Shown here: in pieces, positions 1-11,537 of the stretch
Numbering within the stretch: position 1 is the stretch's first letter
How the letters are laid out: the number at the start of each line of letters is the position of its first letter
From: Perilla frutescens
Lineage: Eukaryota > Streptophyta > Magnoliopsida > Lamiales > Lamiaceae
Length of the DNA stretch: 64,000 nucleotides
Assembly: GCA_026008535.1 (NCBI GenBank)
Contig: BRKX01000007.1
Coordinates: 3,495,001-3,559,000 of the forward strand
Reading direction: 5' to 3'
The notes under the pieces: generated by a model
What the model saw: only the letters and a program-made list of their open reading frames with translations
What the model was told of the DNA's origin: nothing
Database searches by the model: none
Translations under genes and position numbers: made by a program

Positions 1-112
1 TTGACAAACTTGTGTTGAACAAAGTTATTGCCCTTCATACCATATAAATACATAAATTAGTAATGTGAATATATAAAAATTATATATAAAACTACATAAT
101 TTTACTTACATG

Positions 113-282
113 TCCACAACATTTTTCCAACTTTGGTCACGATTTCGACTACTCAGAGGGTCGAGCAAGTACACAATCACTTTGTGAGGGTCGATGACAG
201 TGAGTATCCAATGGTGGTTGATTGACAATAACAAAGCTCAAATTCAGCCAAGTTCTTGAAGTTCTTCACATCAATATGATAC

Positions 283-318
<36 letters not shown>

Positions 319-1038
319 CAGAAATATAACCAAAAAGGGAAAAATCAACAAATCTGCACCCATACCAAATAATCCATAATCCGAGAGGAACTGTACATTT
401 GTGGTTTTCAATAACAAGAATAGACCAACCAACATAATCCCAGAGAAACTGTACTATTTTCACTCCCAAAACCAATAACTTGACTACCCAAAAAGAATGT
501 GTATCTGTGTCAATACAAGAAAGTACATGACTCGGCTGTTTTCACTCCCAAAACCAATCACTCCACAGAAATAGAATGTGTATTTGTGTCAATACAAGAA
601 AGTAAGTGATAGGCAGAATGCATGCATGAACTGTGCATAAGAATGCATGTAAGAAGTATGCCCAATTTTGCAGAAACTACCAACTAATCATCTAGTGAGA
701 GAAGGCCTGCAGTTTAACTAAAATGTAACACAACTGCTCTTTCACAACAGGAATATATCAGACAAACCTTGTCGATACTCATATTTTAATAGAACTATAA
801 CGTATAAAACTTACCCTATGTTGTAGGGCACTATCACCAATTCGTTTCGGCTTAGCCCTTCTAGTATCTCTGCCAAAAGTTGCGTTCGTACATTCAGCGA
901 GCACTTTGGCACATAGGATACACTAAATGGATTCACAAATTCAAAAAAGCATAGAAGAACCACTGAAGGAAAGAACTCAGAGAGAGGGGCAAACATCAGA
1001 CGTAAGGAAAGGACTGAATGCAGAGTGAAAATTGGCAT
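113..1038 (-). pseudogene. Ulp1-type (C48) cysteine protease exons from a transposon
   Basis: Two minus-strand blocks look like consecutive exons of the Ulp1-like peptidase found in plant CACTA and some MULE transposons. The first (about 1038 to 815) ends with RNELVIVPYNIG and a good donor (GGTAAGT). The second (about 224 to 113) begins HHWILTVIDPHK, continues VYLLDPLS and ends at another donor (ATGTAAGT). The HW histidine and the aspartate in LLDPL sit where the catalytic His and Asp lie in this family; the catalytic Cys would be in a later exon outside the window. The intron between them holds an (AT)n run near 281-318. No clean acceptor was seen for the second block, so decay is likely. 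The superfamily of the parent element cannot be decided here. Confidence 0.6.
231..814. other. AT-rich intron-like spacer with (AT)n microsatellite
   Basis: Lies between the two Ulp1-like blocks. It contains an (AT)n run at about 281-318 and a short internal duplication: the segment around 440-500 (ending in a tgtgtcaatacaagaaagta-type stretch) recurs around 535-605. No coding potential was recognised on either strand. Confidence 0.5.
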
Positions 1039-1232
1039 AATTAGGAAAAAAAATTAAAAGAGAGAAAAATCTTAATTAACTCCAAAAGCCATAGACAAAA
1101 TACGAAATAACAATTATAACTCTGAAATCTAGTTTAAAGATATACATATTCTGCACATTTTCCCTACTAGTTTTATACAGATTCTGATCCCCATATTTTT
1201 CTTCATTCTAAAAATTTACAGAGATTTTAAAG

Positions 1233-1423
1233 AACCCAGTTCAACATTCACGCACAAACATATTGATATTCGACATCACTTTATCTGAGATCTTATGGAA
1301 AGAGATATCATCAATTTGGAATATATCTCTATAGAGAATCAAGTTGCAGATATTTTTACTAAACTTTTAGATTTTGAAAGGTTTTCTTCACTAAGAAAAT
1401 CTCTTGGAATGTGTGTTGTTTAG
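1233..1423 (+). pseudogene. Ty1/copia RNase H C-terminal remnant (Sirevirus type)
   Basis: Reads as the very end of a Ty1/copia polyprotein: NPVQHSR, then after a one-base deletion TKHIDIRHHFI, a TGA stop, and a tail with ENQVADIFTK and SLGMCVV before a TAG at 1421-1423. This is the standard RNase H tail of plant copia elements. Only about 60 codons remain, with one frameshift and one internal stop, so it is dead. The polypurine tracts and LTR downstream on the same strand belong to the same element. Confidence 0.85.
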
Positions 1424-1802
1424 ATAATGTTTGAGATCCTGATGTTAACAAATATGTTGTTCGTCTTGACATCAGGAGATCTGTTTTGATTCGGAACAAT
1501 TAAATTTTTGTTTGACTGTTATGATTTATATTGTGAATTAATTCATGAGAATTGATTCATTTGTAACAAGTCAACTTTGTTTATTTGACAGAATCTATTT
1601 TTTTCTAAAAAAATAATAACAATATTTTATTTTATGATAATCCGGTCTGCTATCCACATATCATGCGATATGATAAAAGAAGATTTGAAGATATAATTTT
1701 CATTATTTCAAACTGTGTCTTCAATCTTCTTCTCTCTTTCTAGTCTCTAAATGGTTCATCTTCTCCACATCTTCTCCTTGATTTGTCTGAATCTTTGCAT
1801 CC

Positions 1803-2406
1803 ATGGCCGACCCAAACCATTACCAGGCCATAATGATGATGCTAAAGCAGATGATGGAGATGAGTCAAGGAAATCCATCTTCTACCTTAACACCAGCCCC
1901 AATATTAAACCCTTCTCCTTCTTCAACATCGACTCCAGCTGCTACATCCACTGCTATACCTGAAATTCCACCTACTGTTGCGGCTTCTAACCCACCTTGT
2001 CCAAAAGATGTTGTTCCTAATCCTATTGATGTCAACAGGATGTTGCCCACTCATCTGATCCTACCAATCTGGAGCTTACATCGACTCAGATTCTCTCCTT
2101 GATGTTTCTTCAGCTTACAGGAAGAAGTTGATTGTTGAGCAGTCATCCATGTCTATAATGAAGCCTAAGGGGAATGATGACAGGATCATTAATCTTCCTT
2201 ACCCCCATGCTGCTGCTACTCCTGAACCTCAGTTTGCAGAGGATTCTCCTGCTCCATTCCTGATGTTGATCTTGATGTTGTCTCCATGCCTGCTATTCCT
2301 ATTAACACTTTCCTTACTCTCCTTTCTACACAAAAAAGGAGAGTACATGGTGGTGATGGTGCTGATGATGATGGTGGTGATGCTGGAGGTGATGGTGGTG
2401 ATTTGA
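1803..2406 (+). pseudogene. Possible 3' extra ORF (env-like position) of the decayed Sirevirus
   Basis: Between the RNase H tail and the polypurine tracts there is an ATG ORF at 1803-2102. It starts MADPNHYQAIMMMLKQMMEM and continues as a Pro/Ser/Thr-rich segment; a second open stretch (about 2128-2406) follows in another frame. Position after pol and before the tracts is where Sireviruses carry their extra (env-like) ORF. No specific domain was recognised, the reading frame is broken, and low-complexity composition weakens the call. It could be ordinary non-coding 3' sequence. Confidence 0.35.
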
Positions 2407-2489
2407 AGCTTCATTTGTTAGCTTCTGTTTTTATGAACATATAAAACAATATTTATTGATTTTTGATGTGTATGTGCTGGACATATTTA

Positions 2490-2745
2490 TTTTTAAGATG
2501 CTTGATGCATCTTTATTTTTTTGTTGTTTGTGCTGGACACATTGATCTTTAACATGCTTAGTGCATCTTTTTTTTGTGTGATGAACACAGGGTTTTAGAT
2601 GCTCGGAGCATCTTGGATTTAGTGTTAAGTGCTTAACACAAGTTATTTTTAGATGCTCATTGTTTTTTGTATTTTCTATATACCTTATGTTTTGGTATTT
2701 GTTATATACCTTAATTGATGTGTGTTGATGAGCATCGTAATAATT
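2490..2745 (+). repeat. Repeated small palindromes GATGC-N-GCATC
   Basis: Imperfect copies of a short hairpin-forming word recur about every 50 bases: aagatgcttgatgcatctt (about 2496), a catgcttagtgcatc variant (about 2553), agatgctcggagcatctt (about 2597), then half copies near 2650 and 2728. They sit just upstream of the polypurine tracts of the Sirevirus remnant. Confidence 0.6.
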
Positions 2746-2866
2746 TGGCATGATTGAATGATTGGTATGGACTAGTCTCTCGACTTTCCTTAATTGTTTT
2801 GTGTTGGACTTTAATTCAACATTGATTTGTATATGAGATAATTACCCGTTGTATGTTGATTAACTT

Positions 2867-2982
2867 GAGGGGGAGTTACCCTTAAGGGGGAGATTTGTGT
2901 CTCCATTTTTCGCTGCGACTCTAAGTGTACATAATACATCGAGTTGTATATTTTGTGCAGAAAGGCTAAGATTAAGGGGGAG
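2867..2982 (+). promoter_or_regulatory. Multiple polypurine tracts (mPPT)
   Basis: Three purine tracts with the core AGGGGGAG lie at 2867-2875, 2884-2892 and 2974-2982. The last directly abuts the presumed LTR start. Multiple PPTs next to the 3' LTR are a known hallmark of Sireviruses. The tracts prime plus-strand DNA synthesis during reverse transcription. Confidence 0.75.
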
Positions 2983-2984
2983 AT

Positions 2985-3800
2985 TGTAATGTGGTGTATG
3001 GCATTGAGTTCAATGTTGAACATGGTGTCATACCGAATCCCTATAACATTGTCTGTAACATTCGATGTTCGTAATCTTATCCTTTCCTAGATTTTAGGAT
3101 TTATTATTTTTAATAAATTATAATTATTTTGTATATCTTAAATCATATATATCCACGAAATTTATATTTCAAATAAATGGATATATATGATTGATATATT
3201 AATATTTAAATAGAGTTTGATTAAGTCAAACTTTATCTCCTATTTTTTAGGCCTTTTATTATCTTGTATTTAACCGTTTTCTTTTTCAGAAAGTGACTTG
3301 CTGGAATAATAGGAAAATGGTGAAGAATATGGGTTATGCTTCCAGCCACACCAAGGAGACGATTTTCTCCAAAATAATGTACTGGTGGCGGTTATCTACA
3401 ATCCACGATCGACAAGATGACTTGGCGTTCAACCAATTCAAGTGGAGAGTGTTTATAAGAAGCATAATGCACACTTGAAGAGGTATTCGAGCAGAGAAGA
3501 TATCACCGCTGTGTGTGAGAAGATAAAGAGCTCGAATCACAAACTTAGCAACTAGATTTCTATCGATTTCTTCTTCTTCCTTTTTATGTTTTCATTGTTC
3601 AACCAATTCATGTGAAAAGGTTGTTCAAGTTAGGTTAGATAGAAGATATCTAGGATTTGGAATCGTTGCAAGTTTGTATACAAATTAACTGGTAGGTTGA
3701 TTTGTAGTTTTTGAATTCAATTTAGTGGTAGACTAAATTAGGATTCATGTTTTTTTGTTGATTTGTCGAGAACATTGGTTCTGACACTATCAATTGTTTT
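2985..3800 (+). mobile_element. 3' LTR of the Sirevirus remnant (end uncertain)
   Basis: Begins TGTAATGTGG right after the last polypurine tract, as expected for a 3' LTR. The interior is AT-rich and holds a TATA-like run near 3185. The 3' boundary is not certain: candidates lie around 3776 (gagaaca, followed by a PBS-like ttggttctgaca) or near 3795 (cactatca). No second LTR copy is in the window, so the end and TSD cannot be fixed. Confidence 0.55.
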
Positions 3801-4040
3801 GTTTTTGCTCGTGGAAGCTTAATTTCGCCCTGTGGCAATCACATACGTGTTGTGTGTGATTTAAAATTTATTTTCATGCAAACTTGTGTTTTTTATTCAA
3901 TGCATTTTTTGTTAAGATAGTGAAAATACTATATATCTGTAACATTGAGTTTGACATTACGAATCTATTTCTATTTTCAGTGATTTGGGCAACTAATTAT
4001 AACAGTGTCTATTATAAATACAATTAATTTGCAAGTCAAA
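3801..4040. other. Unassigned spacer before the Helitron
   Basis: AT-rich, no ORF or repeat structure recognised. It ends with the A that precedes the Helitron 5' TC. Confidence 0.4.
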
Positions 4041-5048
4041 TCTATACCTATATAAAAAGTGTGGATGTTTCTTACAAAATATGATTAGCCTATTATGTCC
4101 ACAATTTGCACTTAATTTAAGGGTAAAAAAGTAATATAATATATTACAATTTTTTTGTAAATATAATATATTATATTTATTTCAATAGTTTTGTTATAAT
4201 TGAACTCCACTACATAAAATTATCCTTAATATAAAATATTATAAATAATTATTTATAAATATAATATATTATATTTATTTAATTATTTACAAAATATGCT
4301 TTGTCTATTATATCCATAATATGCACTTAATATAAGGGTAAAATAGTAATATACTATATTATATAATTAATTATTCACATATAATTTATTATATTTATTT
4401 CAATAGTATTTTACTATTCCAATTCTTCATCCACATCATATTAATTTTTCACCAATTATTTCTCTATCATATTAACCCGTAGCGAACAAGAAAAAAAATT
4501 AAAAAATATAATCTCACAATAATATAGTATATAATTAATTCAACACATATAATATATTATATTTAATTTTATAATTTAAATATTAATTCAATAGAATTGT
4601 ATTATTATAATTTTTCATTTATCCATATGAATTAATTCTCCATCAATCATATAGTCTATATAAATTACGTTCGAATGAATAGATTGAAAAATAAATGCTT
4701 GAATTTATGAAAGATTATAAACTAACTTCGTGATAAGAAGTTCTCTATCAAAAATCAAGAATTTCTTCTCCATCAATCATTATATAATTAATCATTATCA
4801 CGTGTAATATATTATATCTATTTCAACAGTATTGTACTATTACAATTCTTCATTCACATCAATTAATTCTCCATTAATTATTTCTTCATCATATCAATCA
4901 TAGCAAACAAGAAAAATAAATAAAAACATAATCTTATATAATATAATATATTATATAATTAATTCTCCCTATATAATATATTATATGTTACAATTTAAAT
5001 ATTATTTTAATAGAAATGTACTATTACATAGTTTATATAGATTATATA

Positions 5049-5511
5049 TGTTGGAAAACAATCGGTCAAATATTTTGATGAAATGTCAAATAACTTAAAA
5101 TAATCAGCCGTGACAAACTCGACTGAACAAATACACAATTATCACAGAGACGAGTTGATAAGATGTCACGTCACCAGAGAAAGGTAGAGAAGACATATAA
5201 GTTTTAGATTCGAATCTCTATAAATCTTATGTGCTGTACATTGCTTTATTTTGATTGACATATCTGAATTGCAACACATTCATTGAAATCAGATGTCCAG
5301 AGTCATATTCACTAATGATTGATTACCATTATTTTATCTTGTTCATTAGATATTTCATCCTCTGAAATTATTATTCTAGACTATCTCAACAATAGTTAGT
5401 ATAAATCGAGTAACGAATCAAGGCCTTATATTTCCGCACTTTAAATTGAATTTTGAAAAGAGTTTATTCAACCTTCCTTCTAAACCCCATTTGACTCAGT
5501 CAGGACCAACA
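5049..5511. mobile_element. Solo LTR-like insertion in Helitron A
   Basis: Helitron B lacks this segment, so it is an insertion. It starts TGTTGGAAAAC and ends GGACCAACA, giving TG...CA ends with a 6-bp inverted repeat (TGTTGG/CCAACA) as in many copia LTRs. The flanking duplication is imperfect (ATTAT on the left, ATTAC on the right, each a few bases away from the ends). Confidence 0.55.
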
Positions 5512-5713
5512 AATTACATCCCAGTGAAGGAGATTGAAAAATAAAAACTTGAATTTATGGAAAGATTATAAACTAATCTAGCTCATTGATCTTAAGAAAT
5601 TATATGTCAATAATCAAGAATTACATCAACATTCAATAAATGATTTGATTCATTTAATATAAGTTATTTAAATAGTTATTAATAGAAAACATATAATTTA
5701 GTTGTGGTAACTA

Positions 5714-5735
5714 CAATGTGTGTGTGTGTGTGTGT
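5714..5735. repeat. (TG)n microsatellite
   Basis: Short tg dinucleotide run within Helitron A; the corresponding site in Helitron B has a (CA)n run near 26628-26640, as expected for the reverse complement. Confidence 0.8.
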
Positions 5736-7234
5736 TCTAAATTATGTTATATGATATATTATATATGAAAGAAAATTGAAAAAAAAAATGGTTCCATAAT
5801 ATATACAAACCAAAATGCTAAGTTTTAATTTATTAATTGAAATTGATGTATTCACTCCCATTCATATATGATTAAGAGTAGTTCCAATTAAATTTATTGA
5901 AACTAAATTTCAACTTCTTTATTTATGGTTGGGCTCGGATAATATTGACTGCACCAAGAAGACATGTCAGACAATATATGTTGAACTATTAGAATATATA
6001 TCTATTAAAGTGAATGAAAAACACTTAAAAAGGTCTATGATGAAGATAAATATAAGAATCGATTAATGTAGCAAATTTTAGATAGATTATTCAGTTAATT
6101 AAGAATATCTATTTAAATTCATGGGGGTGAATATTGCATAATTTTTTGGAATATGGATTATGCTGACTACCTATAATCATATGACTGAGAATAAACATAA
6201 TCCAATTACTTATAAAAGAGTTGAAATAGAATAATCAAATATTTTCCCCTTAGATTGAACTACTAATTATATTTAACATAATTCTCAAACTATTTAGTTA
6301 AACATAATACATATAGAACAATAATATAATTCGTAGTTATATGTAGAAGTGCTGTACATTAGGATTTTTTTATAGAATGATATATATATATATATATATA
6401 TATTAGGTGTTTTGGTTGAATGATAATAATTAAATTTCTCGGGTGGAAGGAATTTATGTTGCACATATTTTAGAATATAGATTTTCACGAAAATGGTGAT
6501 TCCAATTTTAAAACATATCAATCATAAGAAAGAGAATGGACATTCTCCGTTAGTTGAGGAAATTGAAATTGAGAAATTGAATAGTTTGTCCTTAGATTTG
6601 TACTACTAATTAAATTAGTTAATCATTGAATCAAGAATTACAACTGAAAATCAAATTATATTTTTCGTAAAAAAATTGTAAACAATGTATAACATTTTAA
6701 AAATATATTGAAAATGAAACCTTGAACGCATTTTACCACAACAAACTATTGACCAAACTTTGAGATTTTAACATTTCTTTATCATTGATAGAGCAACACA
6801 TGTTGCTATAATAATGAAGTTTTTTTTATATCTTTAAACGCATGATATTTATACATTCAACACCATTTTAATTTAGTAAAGTTATTTTTAGTTTTATTCG
6901 TTCAATGTAGTCATTAACCAAACAATAAAAAAATATAATATTAAATGTATGTTCGGATAAAATACACACAAAAAATAGTTAATATTTTGTGACATGTGTA
7001 ATAATTAAAATAGTTCAATCAATTCAGTGTATCGTGATATACGTAAATTAATTGATAACATAGAGTGGTTAAAAATATAATTTACTTATGAGATAAACTA
7101 TGTTAATTGATATGCGATAAGGTGTTTTGTCATGATAGTAAAAAATCATATAATTAATACTATTTTGAACTCATTAACTTTTTAGTAAGTTTAGTTAACT
7201 TTATACTGAATTTTTCTGAAATAGATGATGCAAA

Positions 7235-7711
7235 GATTTTGTGAACTTATATTAATTAAACTTTTGTATTTTTATTAGACAGTAAAGTCAACATAAAAAT
7301 TGTTGAATAGAAGATTTGAATTGTGTTAATACATATATACGTCGTCAACAATCTAAGAAGGTTTAGAATTTTTGTAAAAAAAAGGAACAAATTAATTAAA
7401 TCAACCCGTCACCTTGTTTCACGGTTTCATCAACTCTCATGACCGTTCATTAATCAATTATTTTTTTTTTTGTGATTTTGTGAACTTATATTAATTAAAA
7501 TTTTGTATTTTTATTAGATAGTAAAGTCAACATAAAAATTGTTGAATAGAAGATTTGAATTGTGTTAATACATATATACGTCGTCAACAATCTAAGAAGG
7601 TTTAGAATTTTTATAAAAAAAGGAACAAATTAATTAAATTAACCCGTCGTCTTGTTTCACGGTTTCATCAACTCTCATGACCGTTCATTAATCAATTAAT
7701 TTTTTTTTGTG
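7235..7711 (+). repeat. 239-bp tandem duplication in Helitron A
   Basis: The segment starting gattttgtgaacttatat at 7235 repeats at 7474 with few differences and runs to about 7711. Helitron B has this segment once (about 24540-24660 and onward), so the duplication arose after the two copies separated. Confidence 0.9.
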
Positions 7712-8032
7712 ACCGTCCATTATTTAGTAATTTTTTAAATACAAATATTATAAGCATGATTGAATTTCTCAAACTCCTCTGACCGTTTTTAATCTTTGGG
7801 GAATCTAAGATATAATGTATCCATATTTCATGTAGCTAATAATTTCTTTCCGTAATGATTTCATAGCAGTTTTATAATATATAGCACACCTATATGAATT
7901 AATCTACATTCATCACGCCAAATTGCACATAATTAAATACCAACCATTAATCAAGAAAAATAAATGGATCAGATTTATTCCCATTTCTCACATGAGGGTT
8001 CTTTCTCACCAGAACCTAACCCTATGTATATA

Positions 8033-8065
<33 letters not shown>

Positions 8066-8239
8066 TAAAACAATAAAAATATAAATAAATTAAAAGGCTA
8101 TAAATTCTGAGTTCGTGTTTGAATAGTTACAATTTAATTATATTTTATGTTTATATTATTTTTCTGATTATTGATTAATCTAGAATTTTCAGATATTATT
8201 AAATTCATAAATTGATATATATATATATATATATATATA

Positions 8240-8875
8240 CAGTAAAACCTCTATAAATTAATAAACTCTATACAATAATAAAATCTCTCGGTCCCGACGT
8301 GGGCTTTTTTTAAAAAATCATCAAATTCGATAAGAGAATAAGATAATAATTTTTCGGGAAATCCCTTTATAAATATTAGGTCCCATTAAAACTCTAAATT
8401 AATAATTCATAAATATTACAATTATAAATATTATGAAAATTTGCTAAAATATAAATCTATTATTACTTGTTTTATTTCCATATTGAGATTTATATAGTAT
8501 ATTTTTCATTCATCATGCATGAATATATTTAATTGACTATAATAGTTATTTAAGTGCAACGAATTAATGTAAACATGTAGATTTAAGTAATTTCAATGAA
8601 TTGATACATGCGTCCATGAATATAATAGTTAATTGTATACAATGAATTGATATTATACATGAATATATTTAATTAGTTACAAAGAATTGGTTGATGCATG
8701 AATATAATCAATGAAACATAATATATGAATTCATTTATTTTTAATACATATGTAATAAATTTGCGGAATTTAAAAAGTCTCTCTTTTAATTAATAAAATA
8801 TTAATTTATCGATATATTAATATCTCTCTAAATTAATAAAATTTCATGGTCCCAAGGTTATTAGAGATTTTACTG
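8240..8875. mobile_element. Emigrant-like (pogo/Tc1-mariner) MITE
   Basis: Terminal inverted repeats: 5' CAGTAAAACCTCTATAA and, read from the other end, CAGTAAAATCTCTAATAA. It is flanked by TA on both sides (8238-8239 and 8876-8877), the TSD of Tc1/mariner elements. The 5' end matches the Emigrant/Lemi1 type terminus known from Arabidopsis. Absent from Helitron B, so it is a later insertion. No transposase ORF. Confidence 0.8.
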
Positions 8876-9008
8876 TATATGAATATATAATGAAATATAT
8901 ATATTTTTTAAATTGACTACTCAAATATATATAGTATAGTAAAATTATGCAAACTTAAATAATTGATTTAAGCAAATTAGTTGAATTGCGTGCATTTTGT
9001 TCTGCTAG

Positions 9009-10048
9009 TATAAAGAAAACTGTGAAATCAAATTCGATGTTCACACTCTTAGGTATTAAATCTCAATAATCTTAGGTGACGTCCCCTTGATCCTTGCTCG
9101 GTCAGTCGACACATTGCTAGATTCATAATCTCCCTAATACAAGCTATTATATAACTTCAATAATTTGTCGTATAAATTCTTCTTTTTTTTAATGATTTTG
9201 ACATCAATCAAACCACGAAACAATTTCCTAACAATTACCTAACATTTTGATGAATGTCCAAACAGTTAATGTAAACATTTTGATGAATGTTCCAAACATT
9301 TTGATTATTTTTTATGAAAATGTCCACACATTTTGATGTAAATAACGGTATTTAGCCTTCAATTAATTTTCCCCAACCCAAAGTCCCACCCTTCTTTGGC
9401 AGTTTATAGCTCATTCTTTGTTGTGAAACTGTTTTTGCGATTGCATGCCCACAAAGATGACACAATTGAAATAGAAGTTTATAAAAAATGGCTCTTAGTC
9501 ATCTATATCTCACATATATATAAAATTTTCTTGACCTTTTTAGATCACGTAAAACATTAGTCAAATTCTCACATACATCGGATGTATATATACAAACTTT
9601 ATAAGGGATATGCGAGTACCGCTTCAGATCTGACCCAACTCAAATAAAAAAGACTATTTTTGTTATTATTACTTTATTGGAAATTTACTGTTTAAAAAAA
9701 CAAAAAACAAAAAACTCTTTATGTAATTATTACTGTAGTTATAGGATTAACAACAAAATATATCACTTAGCACACTGAAGAGTATCATTTCTCACATTCA
9801 AAAGTAAACATGTGCAGTACACACGCTTCAACATATATACCGTAAACTAACATCAAACGTAAAGTATTAACATAATTAAAGGGGTGCACAATAACTCCTC
9901 ACACATAATATATAAGATAAAAACCGAAGTCCAAATGAAATTACAAATGATATTATTAAAATGAGTATATCGAAAGGAAACGATGCACACTCTAAATAAC
10001 AGAAACCCAACACAATCCAAACACAAGCATTCTTCACAATTTCTAAAT
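9009..10048. other. Intergenic spacer between Helitron A and the RHD3-like gene
   Basis: No coding signal recognised. A short degenerate repeat of aacattttgatgaatgt occurs around 9242-9340 (three or four imperfect units). The stretch 9600-10048 lies just downstream of the stop codon of the RHD3-like gene and would include its 3' untranslated region and terminator, which I could not delimit. Confidence 0.5.
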
Positions 10049-11244
10049 TTAAGCAACAACAGTCACACCAGATTTGCTTGCAAATATATCCTTTACGAAT
10101 TCATAAAACTTCTTCAGAGCCTGCTCTAGTTCTTTCATCACCTCGGCAGCTTTTTCGACTATTGCAGTAGCAAAATCCTTAATCTACAAAAAGGGTTAGA
10201 ATTGGCGTCAACAATATCTAACCTTGAGATACACTACAACAAAAATGGTCTTTGGAGATAATATTATTAAAGAGGATTAATGCCGTCTCTAATAACCGCA
10301 TGTCGTTTCTAATGACATTTTTGCAACAACATCATGTCGTCCCAAATAGATCGTCCCTAAAAGTTCATCCTAAATAAATTAAACATCATTTTAATCAGAA
10401 ATGCTTATAAGTGACCAGATATAAATTCGATTATTCTTTTAATTTGTTATTTAAGTATTTAACAATTACTGAAAAATATACCTTTAGTATCCCTTTGCTG
10501 GCCAAATCACCAACTAAGTGCGCCAAGTTGATAGAATGATCCCTGTTTCAGTAAGAATTGATATATATATTATTAAAGTAAGATTTACAAAATCTTCAAT
10601 TCTTGTTCTTGTATATATTTAGAACAGAAAATAAGATTAATCTTTTTCTTTCTCTATAGGGCTATGTAAAACTCGAATGAACTGGATTGACCGAATTTTT
10701 GCAATTTCAGTCGGCTTTTATTCTTAGTTCAGTCGATCCGGTCTCTTTTTTTTTAAGAGACTGCAATATTCATTTATTGTCGTTTTAAATATCTTGATTT
10801 ATACAATGTATTAAAATTTATTAATTTATTAAAATACGTAACTGTAAAATGATGTATAGATGGTGTTATTTAAAGCAATTAACTGAAAATAAAATATATT
10901 TTGCAAGAATGAATAGTTGTTAATTACCTAGAAGGTTCGTAAATTTATCAATCCCGAGAGCAGCCAGTCCGACGCGTACCCAATAAAGAGGTGACCAATG
11001 ATTAAATTTCTTACATTTTTTCTGTAGAAGAGCATTAAAACAACAAAAAATGTATAATAATAGTGCTAGGTTTTACATTATAATTTAGCCATTTTGACTG
11101 AAATACTCGTGTCTGCCAATAAGGAAATACAAGTAATACCGCTGCTTTTTTTGCTTCCGCGAAACAAGACTTCATGTCCTTTACAAATTGTGCCCAGATA
11201 TCTTTGCATCCAGCTGGTGTGATCAAAGTTGCTTCTGGAGTGAC
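10049..11244 (-). pseudogene. RHD3-like gene, C-terminal exons
   Basis: Four minus-strand exons with GT-AG borders. 11244-11140: starts VTPEATLITPAGCKDIW, the family's conserved segment before the membrane hairpin. 11021-10928: contains NHWSPLYWVRVGLAALG, the first transmembrane segment. 10542-10482: LAHLVGDLASKGILK. 10183-10049: a Lys/Glu-rich tail ending in VTVVA and TAA. The second membrane segment (NPLW-type exon in RHD3) was not found between 10928 and 10542, and the phases there do not match (phase 1 meets an exon needing phase 2). An exon is therefore lost or decayed. The last exon does not resemble the usual RHD3 C-terminus; it could form an amphipathic helix. These exons continue the gene whose 5' part is at 17562-22636, on the far side of the copia element. 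Confidence 0.8.
10234..10375 (+). mobile_element. CACTA-type terminal fragment in an RHD3 intron
   Basis: Begins cactacaacaaaaatgg, a typical CACTA terminus, followed by short repeats of a gtcgt/cgtcc-rich type resembling subterminal repeats. The opposite terminus was not found within this intron, so it is truncated. Confidence 0.5.
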
Positions 11245-11291
11245 CTGAATATCATAAATTATAATTCTATTATATCTTGACAAGAATATAC

Positions 11292-11430
11292 ATACTTCCT
11301 CCATTTCTGAAAAAATGTCATTCTAATTTTATTTCAAAAAAGTATCATTCTATAAATTTAAGACGGAAAACTCACATTTTTCTCATATTTGCCCTCATTT
11401 CATTTAATATATTCAAACATCTATATTTTC
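11292..11430 (+). mobile_element. Truncated Stowaway-type MITE
   Basis: Starts at tacttcctccatttctg, a Stowaway-like terminus, and runs into the copia-derived sequence without reaching a matching second terminus. The other half is not found on the far side of the copia element (after 17323). This supports loss of host DNA at this site. Confidence 0.5.
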
Positions 11431-11537
11431 TTTGTGATCTCCACAGGTGAAACAAAAACGGCGATGATGAAATCCTGCGGCATTCCTACAATTGTGACAA
11501 ACCTCTGTTGGGCCACAAGGTGGCCAAAGGTGGAGAT
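11428..11537 (+). repeat. Stray copy of copia internal 3' sequence upstream of the 5' LTR
   Basis: Near-identical (two differences seen) to 16755-16864, the last 110 bases of the copia internal region including its polypurine tract (AAAGGTGGAGAT). A normal single insertion would have a TSD and host DNA here, not internal sequence. It indicates a tandem or recombined element. Confidence 0.9.

Larger units (their letters stand above)
4041..9008 (+). mobile_element. Non-autonomous Helitron, copy A
   Basis: The 5' end is A|TCTATACCTATATAAAAAG and the 3' end is CTAG|T at 9005-9009, matching Helitron insertion between A and T. Most of its length is the reverse complement of copy B (24193-28061). 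The 3' subterminal hairpin present in copy B (GCGTGTGATGCACGC) is degenerate here (gcgtgcattttg). Copy A has been expanded by a solo-LTR-like insertion (5049-5511), a 239-bp tandem duplication (from 7235) and an Emigrant-like MITE (8240-8875). Subtracting these leaves about 3.6 kb, close to copy B without its MITE. No Rep/helicase coding was seen, so it depends on another element. Confidence 0.8.

Noticed and set aside
266..475. ORF with an Ile-Tyr repeat tail
   Set aside because: The tail is the (AT)n microsatellite, and no homology is apparent.
2229..2751. Minus-strand ORFs with Thr/Ile or His/Lys-rich products
   Set aside because: Low-complexity antisense of the gatggtggtgat run and of the hairpin repeats; no domain.
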